64,000 bases of DNA from UBA12481 sp012523435 (GTDB taxonomy: Bacteria > Bacteroidota > Bacteroidia > Bacteroidales > UBA12481). The notes beneath the pieces are model-generated. The model ran no database searches, was not told the DNA's origin, and saw only the letters and a list, made by a program, of their open reading frames with translations. The position numbers were made by a program, and so were the translations under genes. Location: assembly GCA_028686135.1 (NCBI GenBank), contig JAQUCP010000005.1:92103-156102 (forward strand), written 5' to 3'. This document shows, piece by piece, positions 15,788 to 25,860 of this stretch. How positions within the stretch are numbered: the stretch's first letter is position 1; each line of letters begins with the position of its first letter.

Positions 15788-18700
15788 ATGAGAATTAAAC
15801 ACTACCTGCTGGCAGGCGTTATGGCCTTACTGGTGATTTCAACGGGTTCCACCATGAAGAATGAAGAGGGCGATCTGGTAACAGCTTGGAAGAAGGTGGA
15901 TTCGCTTGAAAATCAGGGACTTTATCGAAGTGCTCATGCTGAAGTAATCCAGATCTACCGGATTGCTAGATTGCATGCCGATCAGCCAAACGAAATTAAA
16001 GCTCTGATTTACCAAATGAAATACCAGCGGGAATTGAGTGAAGATGGAAGAACAGCAGCCTTGCTGGAAATGCATCGGTATCTCCCGGAAAACCGTCCGG
16101 TGATGGCAGCACTAAAAAATAGCATGCTGGCAGAGCTCTATTATCGTTATTATTCGGTTAACCGATGGGAAATCATGCAGAACCCGACAGAGTCGGAATC
16201 GTCAGTACAAACTTCTGGATCCTTGGAAATGCTAAAAAAATGGAGCCCGGAACAGTTTTTCCAGACTATCCTCAGCCTTTATGCTCAATCGCTCAATGAT
16301 CCTGAAATACTCCTCAATACACCGGTCAGTTCATTTAGTGACCTGTTCACCGGAAGTCTCGCTGATACAGTGAACCAGCCTACGCTGTATGATGTGCTGG
16401 TGAAACGGGCTGTAGATTTCTCTACCAACCTACATGAGTTCCCAATCTTTCGAGTAAAACCCGCCGTTTTGTGCCAGAAAACACTCCTGGGCTCCGCTGA
16501 TGAGTTTATTCGAGCAGTGAAGAGAGAAAAGGACGATTCTGCTAATCCCTGGATGCAAACTTTACAGTGGTACGCCAACTGGCTTGAATGTCATATGGCG
16601 TTTAAAAATACTGATAATGAAGTTGTTAATAGTGCACGACCAGCGTTATTAATGGCGGATCTTTCGCGGCTGAAATTTGTCAGGGACCACACTTGCCATC
16701 CCGATGTGGATAGCCTCTACCGTTGTGCTCTGATCAACCTGGCTAAGCCATTGGAGCAGGATTCTCTTCAAGCTAGAGTCTTCCTGGAGCTGGGGCGATT
16801 CCATGCTACTCGATCGGAACGGTTTATTCCAAATCAGGAGGATACTTCAAAATACAAACAGGACAGGAGAGAAGCCGTTTCATGGTTGGAGAAAGCCATG
16901 CGCTGGAGTTCAACCATGGATGGAAAGGAGAGCAGCAACCTGAGGAATAACCTTTTGAAGCCAGTTATCCGAAGTGAAGTACCACAGGTTCAATTGCCGG
17001 AACAATCACTCCCGGTTAGCTTGTGGTATCAGAATGCAAAAGAAGTTTTCTATGAGGTTTATGCATACAGTGCCTTAAACTATTACTCGAACTGGAATAA
17101 GCTCCAACCGGAAGAACGGTTACAAGTTTTAAGTCAGCTTAATCCGTTACGTACTGGTCATCATCAACTTCCCGATGATGGAGATCTTAACCCTCACATA
17201 GTCAATGTAATACTCGATCCATTGCCAGCCGGATTCTACCTGCTTCTTTGGTCGGTCAACGACCTTGTGACCGGTAAGCTAGCAACAACGACTGTTACTC
17301 CAGTGGCATTAAGCCGGATCAGCTGGGTAACTCGCACGGACGATTTCGGGGGGCGGGAGTTCTACTTTCGCGACCTGGAGAGCGGTGCTGCCGTATCATC
17401 AGTGAGAGTTATTCCATGGTATCAAATCTGGGACGATCATTCGCGTCAAACACGTCTGGAAAGCGGGACAGGTCTGTTTGCAGCTAAAGATGGATTTTTA
17501 AGAATACCTGCCGGAGCTCCCGGTCAGAATGATCCGGCCCGTCGGGCTTACCGTATTGCGGTAGTCGCTGGGCTGGATACCCTGATCAGTCAGGAGCTTT
17601 TCCATCCTGGGTACGGACAGCCTGGTAGGAAGGTTCAAACAAGAGCCACGATCCATACCGACCGGAGTCTGTATAAGCCGGGGCAAAATCTCCATTATCG
17701 AGGAGTGCTGATTGATCACTATCGTGATTCATTGGCAATTCACCAAACCGACTCCATTAAGGTGACGTTACAAAATGTTCGTTATGAGGCTGTTGAAACA
17801 ATAACGGTGCCGGTTGATGAATTTGGGTGTTTTACCGGATTGTTCCAGCTTCCGCTCAAAGGCTTAACGGGTCGCTACTTTGTGAATACCAGCTATGGTC
17901 AGGCAACTGTCAATATGGAGCAATACAGACGTCCCGGATTTTACTTCCGAATTGACCCAGATCACCAGTATTATCAGGAGGGGGATCAAATTTCTGTAAG
18001 TGGTTCATTAATAGCACTTTCAGGAGAGCCTGTGCCCGATGCGGAAATTGCGGTAGAGGTCGAAATTCAAGCCGGGGTTCATCCTTTGAGATGGAGCCCC
18101 TGGGCCGGCCAGCGCATCCGAGTTCACACTGAAAAGATCAAAGGCACTTCAGATGGGCGCTTTCACTGGAGTTGGATGACACTGCCGGCTAACCGCAATC
18201 CTTATTCCCCGGGTGGAGTTTCGAGCTATCAGATCATCCTAAGAGCGACAGATCCCAATGGAGAAACACAGGTTGAGAATCTGCTGATCAACTGTGGCAG
18301 GGAAAGCCTTCGCTATATACTGAATATCCCGACTGGAATTAAGGTTACGGATACTTTACGCATTGATGTGGAAGCTTCTGCAACTGATGGACGTTCTTTG
18401 GCGGTTAACGGTTTGCTCCGAATTGAAAAGCTCAAAATTCCGAAAATCAGATATTTACCTTCCTTGCTGACCCCACCTGATCGGTTTCTTTACTCGCTCG
18501 ACGAGTGGCAGAAATGCCAAAAAGGAGTGCCCTATGCACAGGAACATAGGATGGAGCATTGGATGACCGAAAAGATACTGTATGATGCTAATATCCGAAT
18601 TGATTCAGCCTACACGCTGCGTCTACCTCCGGTCGGAAAAACAGAAGCCGGATGGTACCGGGCGTCATTGAGTTCAGCTGAACCTTATGCTGAACAGGAG

Positions 18701-21700
18701 CCAGTGGTGCGCTATTACTATCTGGAACCCAAAAAGTTGACTCGGATACCCGTAGGTCAAACTCTCTGGGTAAAACCATCAAGCCAACAACTTAAGGTGG
18801 GTGATCAATTTCATCTCAGCTTGGCTTTCCCGGAAAAGACATTCTGCTTGGTCGAGATTCGGTTGCTCAATGAAACCTTGACTAGCAAATGGTTAGAAGT
18901 TGGCTCCAAAACTGTTACTTTAACCTGGCCAGTTACCAGTGCCTGGCAGGGCGGAGCTCATGTCAGATTTGTGGGAATCCGCGACGGGCGATCGTTTTCC
19001 AAAGATTTTAATATCAATGTCCCCTGGGTAAATAAACAGATCACCATAACCGGACTGGAAGTTCCAGAAAAGGTTGAGCCGGGGGATACTATTAAATTGA
19101 ATATTAAGTTGTTGGATGAAAATGGTAGTCCGGTTTCTGGATTGATGGGAGTTGCCATATATGATGCCTCGCTTGACCAGTTGGCACTCCACAACTGGAA
19201 CCGTGTGGCGTGGCCAGGGGTGTCCGTAAGACCTTCCTGGGAAACCACCCTGAACCGAACGATCGGATCGGAGACACTTTATGATAAGCAAATTGACTGG
19301 GTTTGGATTGGCCAGTCCAATCCTTTGGTATTCAATTGGTTCGGAATGGGTTACTATGGGATAAGCCGACAAGGCCAAACGATGATGCTGAAATCAACTG
19401 CACCTCAACGAACGCCTGGCAGAATTGCTGAGTCGGTCAAAAATTTTCAGGATCAGGCTGCCGGTAATGCTGCTGTGGAGGAGGATGCTTCTCTTCCGTC
19501 AAATGAAGTTGATCAGCCCCAGGATAGAACCCCGGCATTGGTTCAGATTCGTTCAGATTTTCGGGAGACAGCTCTGTTTAATGGGGTAGTAAAAACTGAC
19601 GAAGAGGGTCGGGCAAAAGTAAAATTTACTGTCCCTGAAGTGTTCACAAAATGGAAGGTGCTTGCTGCTGCGCATGATCAACAGCTCGCAATTGGCTATT
19701 ATTCAGGCGCTTTTGTTTCGGCTAAAGATTTGATGATCCGCTCAAATTTCCCACCATTCTTACGCAGAGGGGATACGGTTGATTTGGCTGCTCGCGTTGG
19801 ATGGTATGGCCAAGGCACCATTAGCACCAGTACAAATCTTACGCTTACTGGACCTTCCGGAAGTCAGAGCCAACAGTATGAAACCCTGGATGCAACCATT
19901 TCTTCTGGAGTATCGGTTCCTTATTATTGGCGGTATACTCCTGATATCAATGATGGAACTGCCATCAGGTATAGCCTGGTAACTCAGAGCGATAACCAAG
20001 ATGATGGCCTGACCGATACCATTTCGATCTATCCGGATCAGGTTGAATTGTGGAATTCTACTCCCTTCTACTTCAATGCTCCGGGTAGCAAGACGCTGTC
20101 TGTAGAGGGTCGACCGTTGGAAGCTTTGATGGAGATCACCTCGACGCCGGTATGGCAGGTTATTCAGTCGATGCCTGAGGTGATTTCCCGGGAGCGCGAA
20201 TGTTCAGAGTACTGGTTTAGTAGGTTTTATCTGGCCAACCTGACAGGCTATGTGGCTGCCAGGTTCCCGGACATTGCTGCATGGTTCAGAAATGAGCCTG
20301 TGGAAGTTATCCTCGACTCCCTGAGTCATCCGCTTCTCAGGAATGTCGATATCAAGGGTACTCAATGGGAATCAACCATCTGGAGCCCCCAGAGGAAAAC
20401 AGAGGAGGCTCGTATCAGACAGCTGAAAGAGTGGATGGATCCGGAAAAGCTCACTCGGGAGATTGAATACTCATTCGAAAAACTCTCAGAGCTTCAGCGT
20501 CCCGATGGGACGTGGCCTTGGTATAAAGGGATGGGGCCCGACTGGTTCATTACTCAGCAGATTTTGGCCGGATTTGGTGAACTTAGGGCCTGGCAGGTGA
20601 TGGATATCTCGCGGGTGCAGCGTGGTAATTCCATGATTGGGAAAGCAGTTGAGGCTATGGATAGCTGGTTGAACCGACAGTTTCAGGACCTTTCAAGGGT
20701 TGATTCTACCCTGCAGCAAGAAGTTCAGTTGAATCCGCTTGTGATTAACTATCTCTATACCAGGGCTTATTATGTAGGAATGAGCCAATCGGCTTTAAAT
20801 GAGATTGCCTATCTCTACTTTATTGATCGAATAGGCGAGGAGTGGGTTAAGCATGAAGCTCCTTTGCAGGTGTTGATGGCCATTACTCACGCACAGATTG
20901 GCCGGATGAAAGAGGCCTCGGCAATCTATCGATCGATTCGTGAACGAATGGTTTCGTCTCCTGAGATGGGTCTTTATTGGCCGAGAAGAGGTTATGCGTC
21001 AGCATGGTATCACTGGGATATCTGGATGCAGAGCCGGTTAATCGAATTATTTGCTGCCGTGGAGGAGGGCAGGGGTGAACTGGATCAGCTCAGACTCTAC
21101 CTGTTGCACCAGAAGAGGGGGCGCGATTGGGGTAATGGTATGGTGGCATCCTGGGCGGCCAAGTCACTCTTATTCTATGGGTCACCGTTGCTTCAACAAC
21201 CGGCATCCATCGGATTCCAGTGGGGTAAGGAGCAATTCAGTCCGCTGCGAGTAAAGACCGGCTCAGTAGCTCCCAACGGCTATTATCGTTATGGATGGAA
21301 AAATCAAGAGGAGATGTCGGATGCAGAAAACCTGGAGGTGATCCACGAGGGTGGCGGACCGGCCTGGGGTGCATTCTATACTCTTAGAGACTACCAGCTG
21401 AATGAGTTAGCTGCTACCGATGGGCCCCTAAAAATCGACCGAACCCTGATGATACGAAATGCAGAAGGGGAATGGACAGATTATCAGTCTAATACCGATG
21501 CTACAGTGGGACAGGTTGTGCGTGTTCGTCTTACCATTTCTTCTGATCGCGACCTGAGTTATCTCGAATTAAAAGACTTTCTGGGAACAGGATTTGTTCC
21601 GGTGGGAGTACTCTCAGGATACCACTATCAGCAGGGGTTATCCTGGTATCAGGCTAGAGAGCCAGAAGCGGTTTTGTTTTACCTACACGCCCTTCCGCGT

Positions 21701-21838
21701 GGTGTTCATGTTATTGAATATCAGGCAGTAATTGAGCAATCCGGGCACTATTTTGGAGGATACGCCACGCTGCAGAGCCTGTATGCCCCTGAGTTTAGAG
21801 CCTGGTCGGACGGAGTTAGGTTGAGCGCAACGCGTTAG
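15788..21838 (+). CDS. alpha-2-macroglobulin family protein with degenerate thioester site
   Basis: A 2016-residue exported protein. A signal peptide (about 1-20, no lipobox Cys) is followed by about 580 residues of helical/TPR-like and Bacteroidota-specific region, an MG2 domain beginning TDRSLYKPGQ near residue 625, further MG domains, the A2M/MG7 domain from about 1253 (FRETALFNGVVKTDEEGRA; FPPFLRRGD) and the alpha-alpha toroid thioester domain from about 1440 (LQRPDGTWPWYKGMGPDW). The thioester site normally reads C-x-E-Q; here it is Cys1472-Ser-Glu-Tyr, so the bond cannot form in the usual way. Family proteins trap proteases in the periplasm. No pbpC is adjacent, unlike many bacterial A2M loci. 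The 3' end overlaps tnaA by 4 bp, convergently. Confidence 0.9.
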   Translation: MRIKHYLLAGVMALLVISTGSTMKNEEGDLVTAWKKVDSLENQGLYRSAHAEVIQIYRIARLHADQPNEIKALIYQMKYQRELSEDGRTAALLEMHRYLPENRPVMAALKNSMLAELYYRYYSVNRWEIMQNPTESESSVQTSGSLEMLKKWSPEQFFQTILSLYAQSLNDPEILLNTPVSSFSDLFTGSLADTVNQPTLYDVLVKRAVDFSTNLHEFPIFRVKPAVLCQKTLLGSADEFIRAVKREKDDSANPWMQTLQWYANWLECHMAFKNTDNEVVNSARPALLMADLSRLKFVRDHTCHPDVDSLYRCALINLAKPLEQDSLQARVFLELGRFHATRSERFIPNQEDTSKYKQDRREAVSWLEKAMRWSSTMDGKESSNLRNNLLKPVIRSEVPQVQLPEQSLPVSLWYQNAKEVFYEVYAYSALNYYSNWNKLQPEERLQVLSQLNPLRTGHHQLPDDGDLNPHIVNVILDPLPAGFYLLLWSVNDLVTGKLATTTVTPVALSRISWVTRTDDFGGREFYFRDLESGAAVSSVRVIPWYQIWDDHSRQTRLESGTGLFAAKDGFLRIPAGAPGQNDPARRAYRIAVVAGLDTLISQELFHPGYGQPGRKVQTRATIHTDRSLYKPGQNLHYRGVLIDHYRDSLAIHQTDSIKVTLQNVRYEAVETITVPVDEFGCFTGLFQLPLKGLTGRYFVNTSYGQATVNMEQYRRPGFYFRIDPDHQYYQEGDQISVSGSLIALSGEPVPDAEIAVEVEIQAGVHPLRWSPWAGQRIRVHTEKIKGTSDGRFHWSWMTLPANRNPYSPGGVSSYQIILRATDPNGETQVENLLINCGRESLRYILNIPTGIKVTDTLRIDVEASATDGRSLAVNGLLRIEKLKIPKIRYLPSLLTPPDRFLYSLDEWQKCQKGVPYAQEHRMEHWMTEKILYDANIRIDSAYTLRLPPVGKTEAGWYRASLSSAEPYAEQEPVVRYYYLEPKKLTRIPVGQTLWVKPSSQQLKVGDQFHLSLAFPEKTFCLVEIRLLNETLTSKWLEVGSKTVTLTWPVTSAWQGGAHVRFVGIRDGRSFSKDFNINVPWVNKQITITGLEVPEKVEPGDTIKLNIKLLDENGSPVSGLMGVAIYDASLDQLALHNWNRVAWPGVSVRPSWETTLNRTIGSETLYDKQIDWVWIGQSNPLVFNWFGMGYYGISRQGQTMMLKSTAPQRTPGRIAESVKNFQDQAAGNAAVEEDASLPSNEVDQPQDRTPALVQIRSDFRETALFNGVVKTDEEGRAKVKFTVPEVFTKWKVLAAAHDQQLAIGYYSGAFVSAKDLMIRSNFPPFLRRGDTVDLAARVGWYGQGTISTSTNLTLTGPSGSQSQQYETLDATISSGVSVPYYWRYTPDINDGTAIRYSLVTQSDNQDDGLTDTISIYPDQVELWNSTPFYFNAPGSKTLSVEGRPLEALMEITSTPVWQVIQSMPEVISRERECSEYWFSRFYLANLTGYVAARFPDIAAWFRNEPVEVILDSLSHPLLRNVDIKGTQWESTIWSPQRKTEEARIRQLKEWMDPEKLTREIEYSFEKLSELQRPDGTWPWYKGMGPDWFITQQILAGFGELRAWQVMDISRVQRGNSMIGKAVEAMDSWLNRQFQDLSRVDSTLQQEVQLNPLVINYLYTRAYYVGMSQSALNEIAYLYFIDRIGEEWVKHEAPLQVLMAITHAQIGRMKEASAIYRSIRERMVSSPEMGLYWPRRGYASAWYHWDIWMQSRLIELFAAVEEGRGELDQLRLYLLHQKRGRDWGNGMVASWAAKSLLFYGSPLLQQPASIGFQWGKEQFSPLRVKTGSVAPNGYYRYGWKNQEEMSDAENLEVIHEGGGPAWGAFYTLRDYQLNELAATDGPLKIDRTLMIRNAEGEWTDYQSNTDATVGQVVRVRLTISSDRDLSYLELKDFLGTGFVPVGVLSGYHYQQGLSWYQAREPEAVLFYLHALPRGVHVIEYQAVIEQSGHYFGGYATLQSLYAPEFRAWSDGVRLSATR

Positions 21839-23214
21839 GCCTTAACCGGCTCCAGCTCCATGGTAAAATGACGAAGAATGGGGGCTTCCCGAGTTAAACG
21901 GTAACCTCTTTGGATGAGATTGGCTCGTTCCAGGACTTTTCCTGCGACTGCAGCCGTGTAGCGAATATGATCGGAGGTATAGACTCGTCTGGGCACGGCA
22001 AATCTAACCAGTTCCAGTTTGGGATAACGGTTTTCGCGGGTCACCGGATCACGGTCGGCCATCAGGGCACCGATCTCCACGGTTCGGATTCCTCCTTCGC
22101 GATACAGCTCAATGGCGAGAGTCTGGGCTGGAAACTCTTCGCGTGGAACATGGGGTAAAGCTTTCAGTGCATCGACAAAAATGGCATGGCCGCCAAATGG
22201 TTGCAGAACCGGAACACCAAGCCGCTGCATTTCACTACCCAGCAAAGCAACCTGTCCAATCCGCCAGTCGAGGTAACTGAGCTCCGTTGATTCCCGGAGT
22301 CCTTGCGCTAGGGCTGCCATATCGCGCCCGGCTTGGCCGCCATAGGTTAGGTAACCTTCAAACATGATATTGTAAACCGATGCCGCCCTAAATAGTTCCT
22401 CCTCGCGCATGGCAATGAAACCACCGATATTGACTAGGCCATCCTTTTTTGCCGACATGGTGGCTGCATCAAAGTAAGAGAACATTTCCCGGACGATTTC
22501 ACGGATGGTATGCCCCTCAAACCCAGGCTCGCGCTGCCGTATAAACCAAGCATTTTCGGCAAAACGGGCCGCATCCATCACCAATGGCTTACCAAATCGG
22601 TTAGCCAACTGTTTCACCGAACGAATATTTTCCATGGAAACAGGCTGACCACCAGCAGTGTTGCACGTTGCCGTGATGAGAATAAAGGGGATTTGATCGT
22701 GACTCTCTTCTAACACCTCCTCGAGGCGTTCGAGATCCACATTCCCTTTAAACGGGTGAATCAATGTGGGATCACTAGCTTCCCGGATGGTGCAGTCAAC
22801 AGCCTCGGCTTTCCGGAACTCGATATGCCCTTTGGTCGTATCGAAATGAGCATTTCCGGGAACTTTGTTTCCCTCTTTCACCAACACGGAGAAAAGCACG
22901 TTCTCTGCTGCCCGGCCTTGATGTGTCGGAAGTAAATGGGCAAACCCCATGAGCTCCTTGATCGTCTCTTTGAGCTCATAAAAGGATCTCGATCCGGCAT
23001 ACGACTCATCACCGGTCATGATTGCAGCCCATTGATGGTCACTCATCGCACCAGTACCCGAATCGGTAAGATAGTCCAGAAAAACATGCTCGCTACGAAT
23101 GTTAAACAGATTATAACGGGCTTCTCTGAGCCAGACCTCCCGCTCTTCACGCGTGGAAAGGTAGAGAGGCTCAACTGCCTTGATTTTAAAAGGTTCGCAG
23201 GATAGTTGTGTCAT
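21835..23214 (-). CDS. tnaA: tryptophanase
   Basis: A 459-residue PLP beta-eliminating lyase that splits L-tryptophan into indole, pyruvate and ammonia. SAKKDGLVNIGGF carries the PLP lysine (Lys257). Distinction from tyrosine phenol-lyase: HFDTTKGH has the tryptophanase Asp where TPL has Thr, and VEIG replaces the TPL Arg of MERG. PTHQGRAAEN, ATCNTAGGQPVS and PRRVYT are family motifs. The gene stands alone: no tryptophan permease and no tnaC-like Trp leader peptide upstream. Its product fits with the amino-acid fermentation module at 4-11 kb. Stop overlaps the macroglobulin gene end. Confidence 0.92.
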   Translation of the reverse strand: MTQLSCEPFKIKAVEPLYLSTREEREVWLREARYNLFNIRSEHVFLDYLTDSGTGAMSDHQWAAIMTGDESYAGSRSFYELKETIKELMGFAHLLPTHQGRAAENVLFSVLVKEGNKVPGNAHFDTTKGHIEFRKAEAVDCTIREASDPTLIHPFKGNVDLERLEEVLEESHDQIPFILITATCNTAGGQPVSMENIRSVKQLANRFGKPLVMDAARFAENAWFIRQREPGFEGHTIREIVREMFSYFDAATMSAKKDGLVNIGGFIAMREEELFRAASVYNIMFEGYLTYGGQAGRDMAALAQGLRESTELSYLDWRIGQVALLGSEMQRLGVPVLQPFGGHAIFVDALKALPHVPREEFPAQTLAIELYREGGIRTVEIGALMADRDPVTRENRYPKLELVRFAVPRRVYTSDHIRYTAAVAGKVLERANLIQRGYRLTREAPILRHFTMELEPVKA

Positions 23215-23354
23215 GAGGGAAATAGTTGGTTCTGTAATTCGTTTCTTTTGAATGGGGCTAATTTCGCAATATTGGAAGAAATCCGGGCATTTACATCAGG
23301 TTTTTGTTGGTCTGCTTTTGTAATTTTACCGCTGTTTGTCAAAACAAGATTAGG

Positions 23355-24944
23355 ATGAGGATCAAAAAGATTTTTATGGTTTTGATGGGTTTGATCCTGC
23401 TGGTCATCCCTGGATACGGACAGGTAAATCAAAATCACCAGGGGTTTCGGGATACACTCAAGATCCCCCGGGATTCAATCATTAGAATGTTGGTTGTCAA
23501 AGATTCCTTGCTGGTTGTAGCAAAAAGAGATTCAGCATTTTTGGCACAGCAGATTTTCTTGACTCAAAGGAGCAAGGATTCACTCGATTCGAGTCTTCAG
23601 AGGATCCGGATGAAACAACAGGAGGATTCCCTCGAAAGCATTCGCCAGTACCAATTGTCGCGAAATTTCAATAAAAGGGCCCGACTCGAGTTGGTCGATC
23701 CGGTTGATCAGATCTATGAGGATTCGGTCAGAGGAGCCCTTACCGATCTGGTAAACCTGGTTTTCGAGGATACGGCCTTTTCTCCCTATCCGAGACAACT
23801 TAAGTATAGTTTTAATCGATTGGTTCATCATCTGGCTAACGACTCAATCTATTTGCAATTTGTTAACCTTCAAAAGGATACTGTTCCGTTTGTGCTGAAA
23901 GCCAACCGGGCTGATTCGACCGCTTTTTTCCTGATGAATGTCAAAGAAGACTCGGCTAAGGTCTTTTTACGCAGCCAGGATAGAAACACCTTGGTGATGT
24001 GGCTCGAGGAGGGACTTGATTTACGGAGACTCTTCAGGCGGCAGGTTACGGCTGATCAAATTAAAATCGCTTGGGCACAACCGGATAAGTATCGGATTCC
24101 AAGAGTGAAAGTTCCTAACCCGCCGGCAAAGCTTTGGGATACCGGTGCAGAGTTCAGTGCCACTTTGTCCCAGGTAGCCTACTCTCACTGGGCTAAAGGG
24201 GGAAACAACAACCTTTCACTTAATACCGAAACCAAAGTCCATGCGAATTATTCCAAAAGCGGAGTCCGATGGGATAACCTTTTCTGGTTCCAGTATGGTA
24301 TTCAAAAAGCTGAGCTAGTGAATCTTAGAAAAAGCCAGGACCGATTAGAGGTGCGATCTGCCCTTTCCCATAAAGCCTTCAAAAAATTCGACTATTCGGT
24401 TGGTTTAACGCTAATTACTCAGAGTTTCAATGGGTATGACTATCCGAATGATTCGGTCAGAATTTCCCACTTTATGGCCCCGGGTATCATCGATATCAAT
24501 ATCGGGATGCTGTACCGGCCTAATTCTAAATTCTCTGCCAACTTTTCACCCGCTTCGGGAAAACTGACAGCCGTTCTCGATACCACCCTGGCGCAATTAC
24601 CACGATATGGTAACCAAGGCAAACGAATCCGCCCAGAGGTGGGCGCGCGGGTGACTATCGATTATAAAACGCTGCTGTTCAAAAATGTTAACCTGAACAC
24701 CCAGCTCAAGCTGTTTAGTAGCTATGTGAATCATCCTGAGCGAGTTGATGTTGACTGGTACATGGCTCTCGACCTGAAGGTGAATAAGTACATGACAACC
24801 TCTATTAAGACGCAGTTGATGTATGATGATGACGTCCTAATTCCCCTTTACGAGGTCCAGGATGGGAAAAAAGTGAAAGTTGGAGAGGGTAAACGAGTAC
24901 AGTTTTGGGAATTTATCGGTGTGGGATTCAAATATATCCTATAA
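23355..24944 (+). CDS. DUF3078 family exported protein
   Basis: A 529-residue protein starting MRIKKIFMVLMGLIL with a signal peptide cleaved after about GYGQ. The N-terminal half (about 45-130) is charged and rich in Asp-Ser/Arg (likely helical). The C-terminal half from about 260 is a DUF3078 beta-rich domain with LSQVAYSHWAKGGNNNLSLNTE-type signature and ends GVGFKYIL, resembling an outer-membrane barrel. Function unknown; common across Bacteroidota. The open frame extends to 23304, but ATG 23355 gives the signal peptide directly. Confidence 0.82.
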   Translation: MRIKKIFMVLMGLILLVIPGYGQVNQNHQGFRDTLKIPRDSIIRMLVVKDSLLVVAKRDSAFLAQQIFLTQRSKDSLDSSLQRIRMKQQEDSLESIRQYQLSRNFNKRARLELVDPVDQIYEDSVRGALTDLVNLVFEDTAFSPYPRQLKYSFNRLVHHLANDSIYLQFVNLQKDTVPFVLKANRADSTAFFLMNVKEDSAKVFLRSQDRNTLVMWLEEGLDLRRLFRRQVTADQIKIAWAQPDKYRIPRVKVPNPPAKLWDTGAEFSATLSQVAYSHWAKGGNNNLSLNTETKVHANYSKSGVRWDNLFWFQYGIQKAELVNLRKSQDRLEVRSALSHKAFKKFDYSVGLTLITQSFNGYDYPNDSVRISHFMAPGIIDINIGMLYRPNSKFSANFSPASGKLTAVLDTTLAQLPRYGNQGKRIRPEVGARVTIDYKTLLFKNVNLNTQLKLFSSYVNHPERVDVDWYMALDLKVNKYMTTSIKTQLMYDDDVLIPLYEVQDGKKVKVGEGKRVQFWEFIGVGFKYIL

Positions 24945-24947
24945 TCC

Positions 24948-25805
24948 CTAATTCAGATAGAGACTGATGATGGTGAAAATGGCATAAATCAGGCTGGCTA
25001 CCCCGTTGGTGGTCCCGAAAGCCCGGTTTATCCGACTTAAATCACCCGGTTTAACGATCAGATGCTGATAGAGTAATAGGCCGATAAAAATCAACGATCC
25101 AGTCCAGTAAACCCAATTTCCCAGCCCTGCCCATCCAATCCCTACCACAATTGCTGCCGTGATTAGGTGAAGAACGATGGAGGCTCCCAACGCATTTTTT
25201 ACCCCGATATGTGCAGGAATCGAGTGGAGACTCATGCTTCGGTCAAATTGTTCGTCCTGAAGCGAATAGATGATGTCAAAACCTCCAACCCAAGTAATGA
25301 CGACCCCTGAAAAAAACAAGGGTAACCAGTCGAACCGACCGGTAACGGCCAGGTAAGCTCCAATGGGAGCCAGCGAGAGGCCCAACCCAAGTATCAGGTG
25401 GCAAAGCCAGGTGAATCGCTTGGTGTAGCTGTATCCTAGAATGATCAGCAGGGCAACAGGGGAAAGGAAAAGACAAAGATGGTTTAGCATCCCTGCTGTG
25501 AGGATAAACAGAACTGCATTGACAATCGAGAAAAGAAGGGCCGCGCGGCCGGGTATCACTCCTGACGGGATTTCGCGCTGAGCTGTGCGAGGATTCTCAC
25601 GGTCAATCCAACGGTCGGCCCAACGGTTAAAACCCATGGCCGCATTGCGCGCCCAAACCATACAGGCGATGACCAACAGCAGCTGCTGCCAATAAAATGG
25701 ATAACCTGCATACCGGATGGCCAGGAAGAATCCGGTTAAAGCAAACGGCATGGCAAAGATGGTGTGGGCAAAGACTATGAGTGACAGATAGTTGCGGATC
25801 TTCAT
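24948..25805 (-). CDS. UbiA-family prenyltransferase, MqnP-like
   Basis: A 285-residue integral membrane prenyltransferase with 8-9 helices. The two Asp-rich motifs are FNRWADRWID (NRxxD, about 59-68) and YSLQDEQFD (about 182-190, DxxxD type), needed for Mg-polyprenyl diphosphate binding. N-R-W-A-D and PSGVIPGR-type loops are those of 4-hydroxybenzoate/futalosine-pathway (MqnP) members. In Bacteroidota such proteins usually serve menaquinone synthesis through futalosine; that assignment is inferred. Convergent with DUF3078 (3 bp between stops) and divergent from the HAD phosphatase. Confidence 0.85.
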   Translation of the reverse strand: MKIRNYLSLIVFAHTIFAMPFALTGFFLAIRYAGYPFYWQQLLLVIACMVWARNAAMGFNRWADRWIDRENPRTAQREIPSGVIPGRAALLFSIVNAVLFILTAGMLNHLCLFLSPVALLIILGYSYTKRFTWLCHLILGLGLSLAPIGAYLAVTGRFDWLPLFFSGVVITWVGGFDIIYSLQDEQFDRSMSLHSIPAHIGVKNALGASIVLHLITAAIVVGIGWAGLGNWVYWTGSLIFIGLLLYQHLIVKPGDLSRINRAFGTTNGVASLIYAIFTIISLYLN

Positions 25806-25847
25806 AAGGATTGATCAGATCGGACTAAGGTAATCAATCCGGCTTAC

Positions 25848-25855
25848 TATCTTTG
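25848..25855 (+). promoter_or_regulatory. -7 box of HAD phosphatase gene, 5 nt from ATG
   Basis: Exact TATCTTTG box with only CCATC before ATG 25861. Initiation 4-7 nt downstream would start at or next to the A of the ATG, giving a leaderless transcript. Confidence 0.6.
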
Positions 25856-25860
25856 CCATC

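Noticed and set aside
15788..21838. Possible frameshift or fusion to explain the unusual length (2016 residues)
   Set aside because: Domain order and length match large alpha-2-macroglobulins of Bacteroidota, and the frame is open throughout with consistent codon use.
21835..23214. Tyrosine phenol-lyase instead of tryptophanase
   Set aside because: The residues that distinguish TPL (Thr in the FTTT segment, Arg in MERG) are Asp (FDTT) and Ile (VEIG) here.
23215..23354. Search for a tnaC-like Trp leader peptide upstream of tnaA
   Set aside because: The only short minus-strand ORF beginning at an ATG (encoding MPGFLPILRN) has no Trp codon, so there is no evidence for TnaC-type control.
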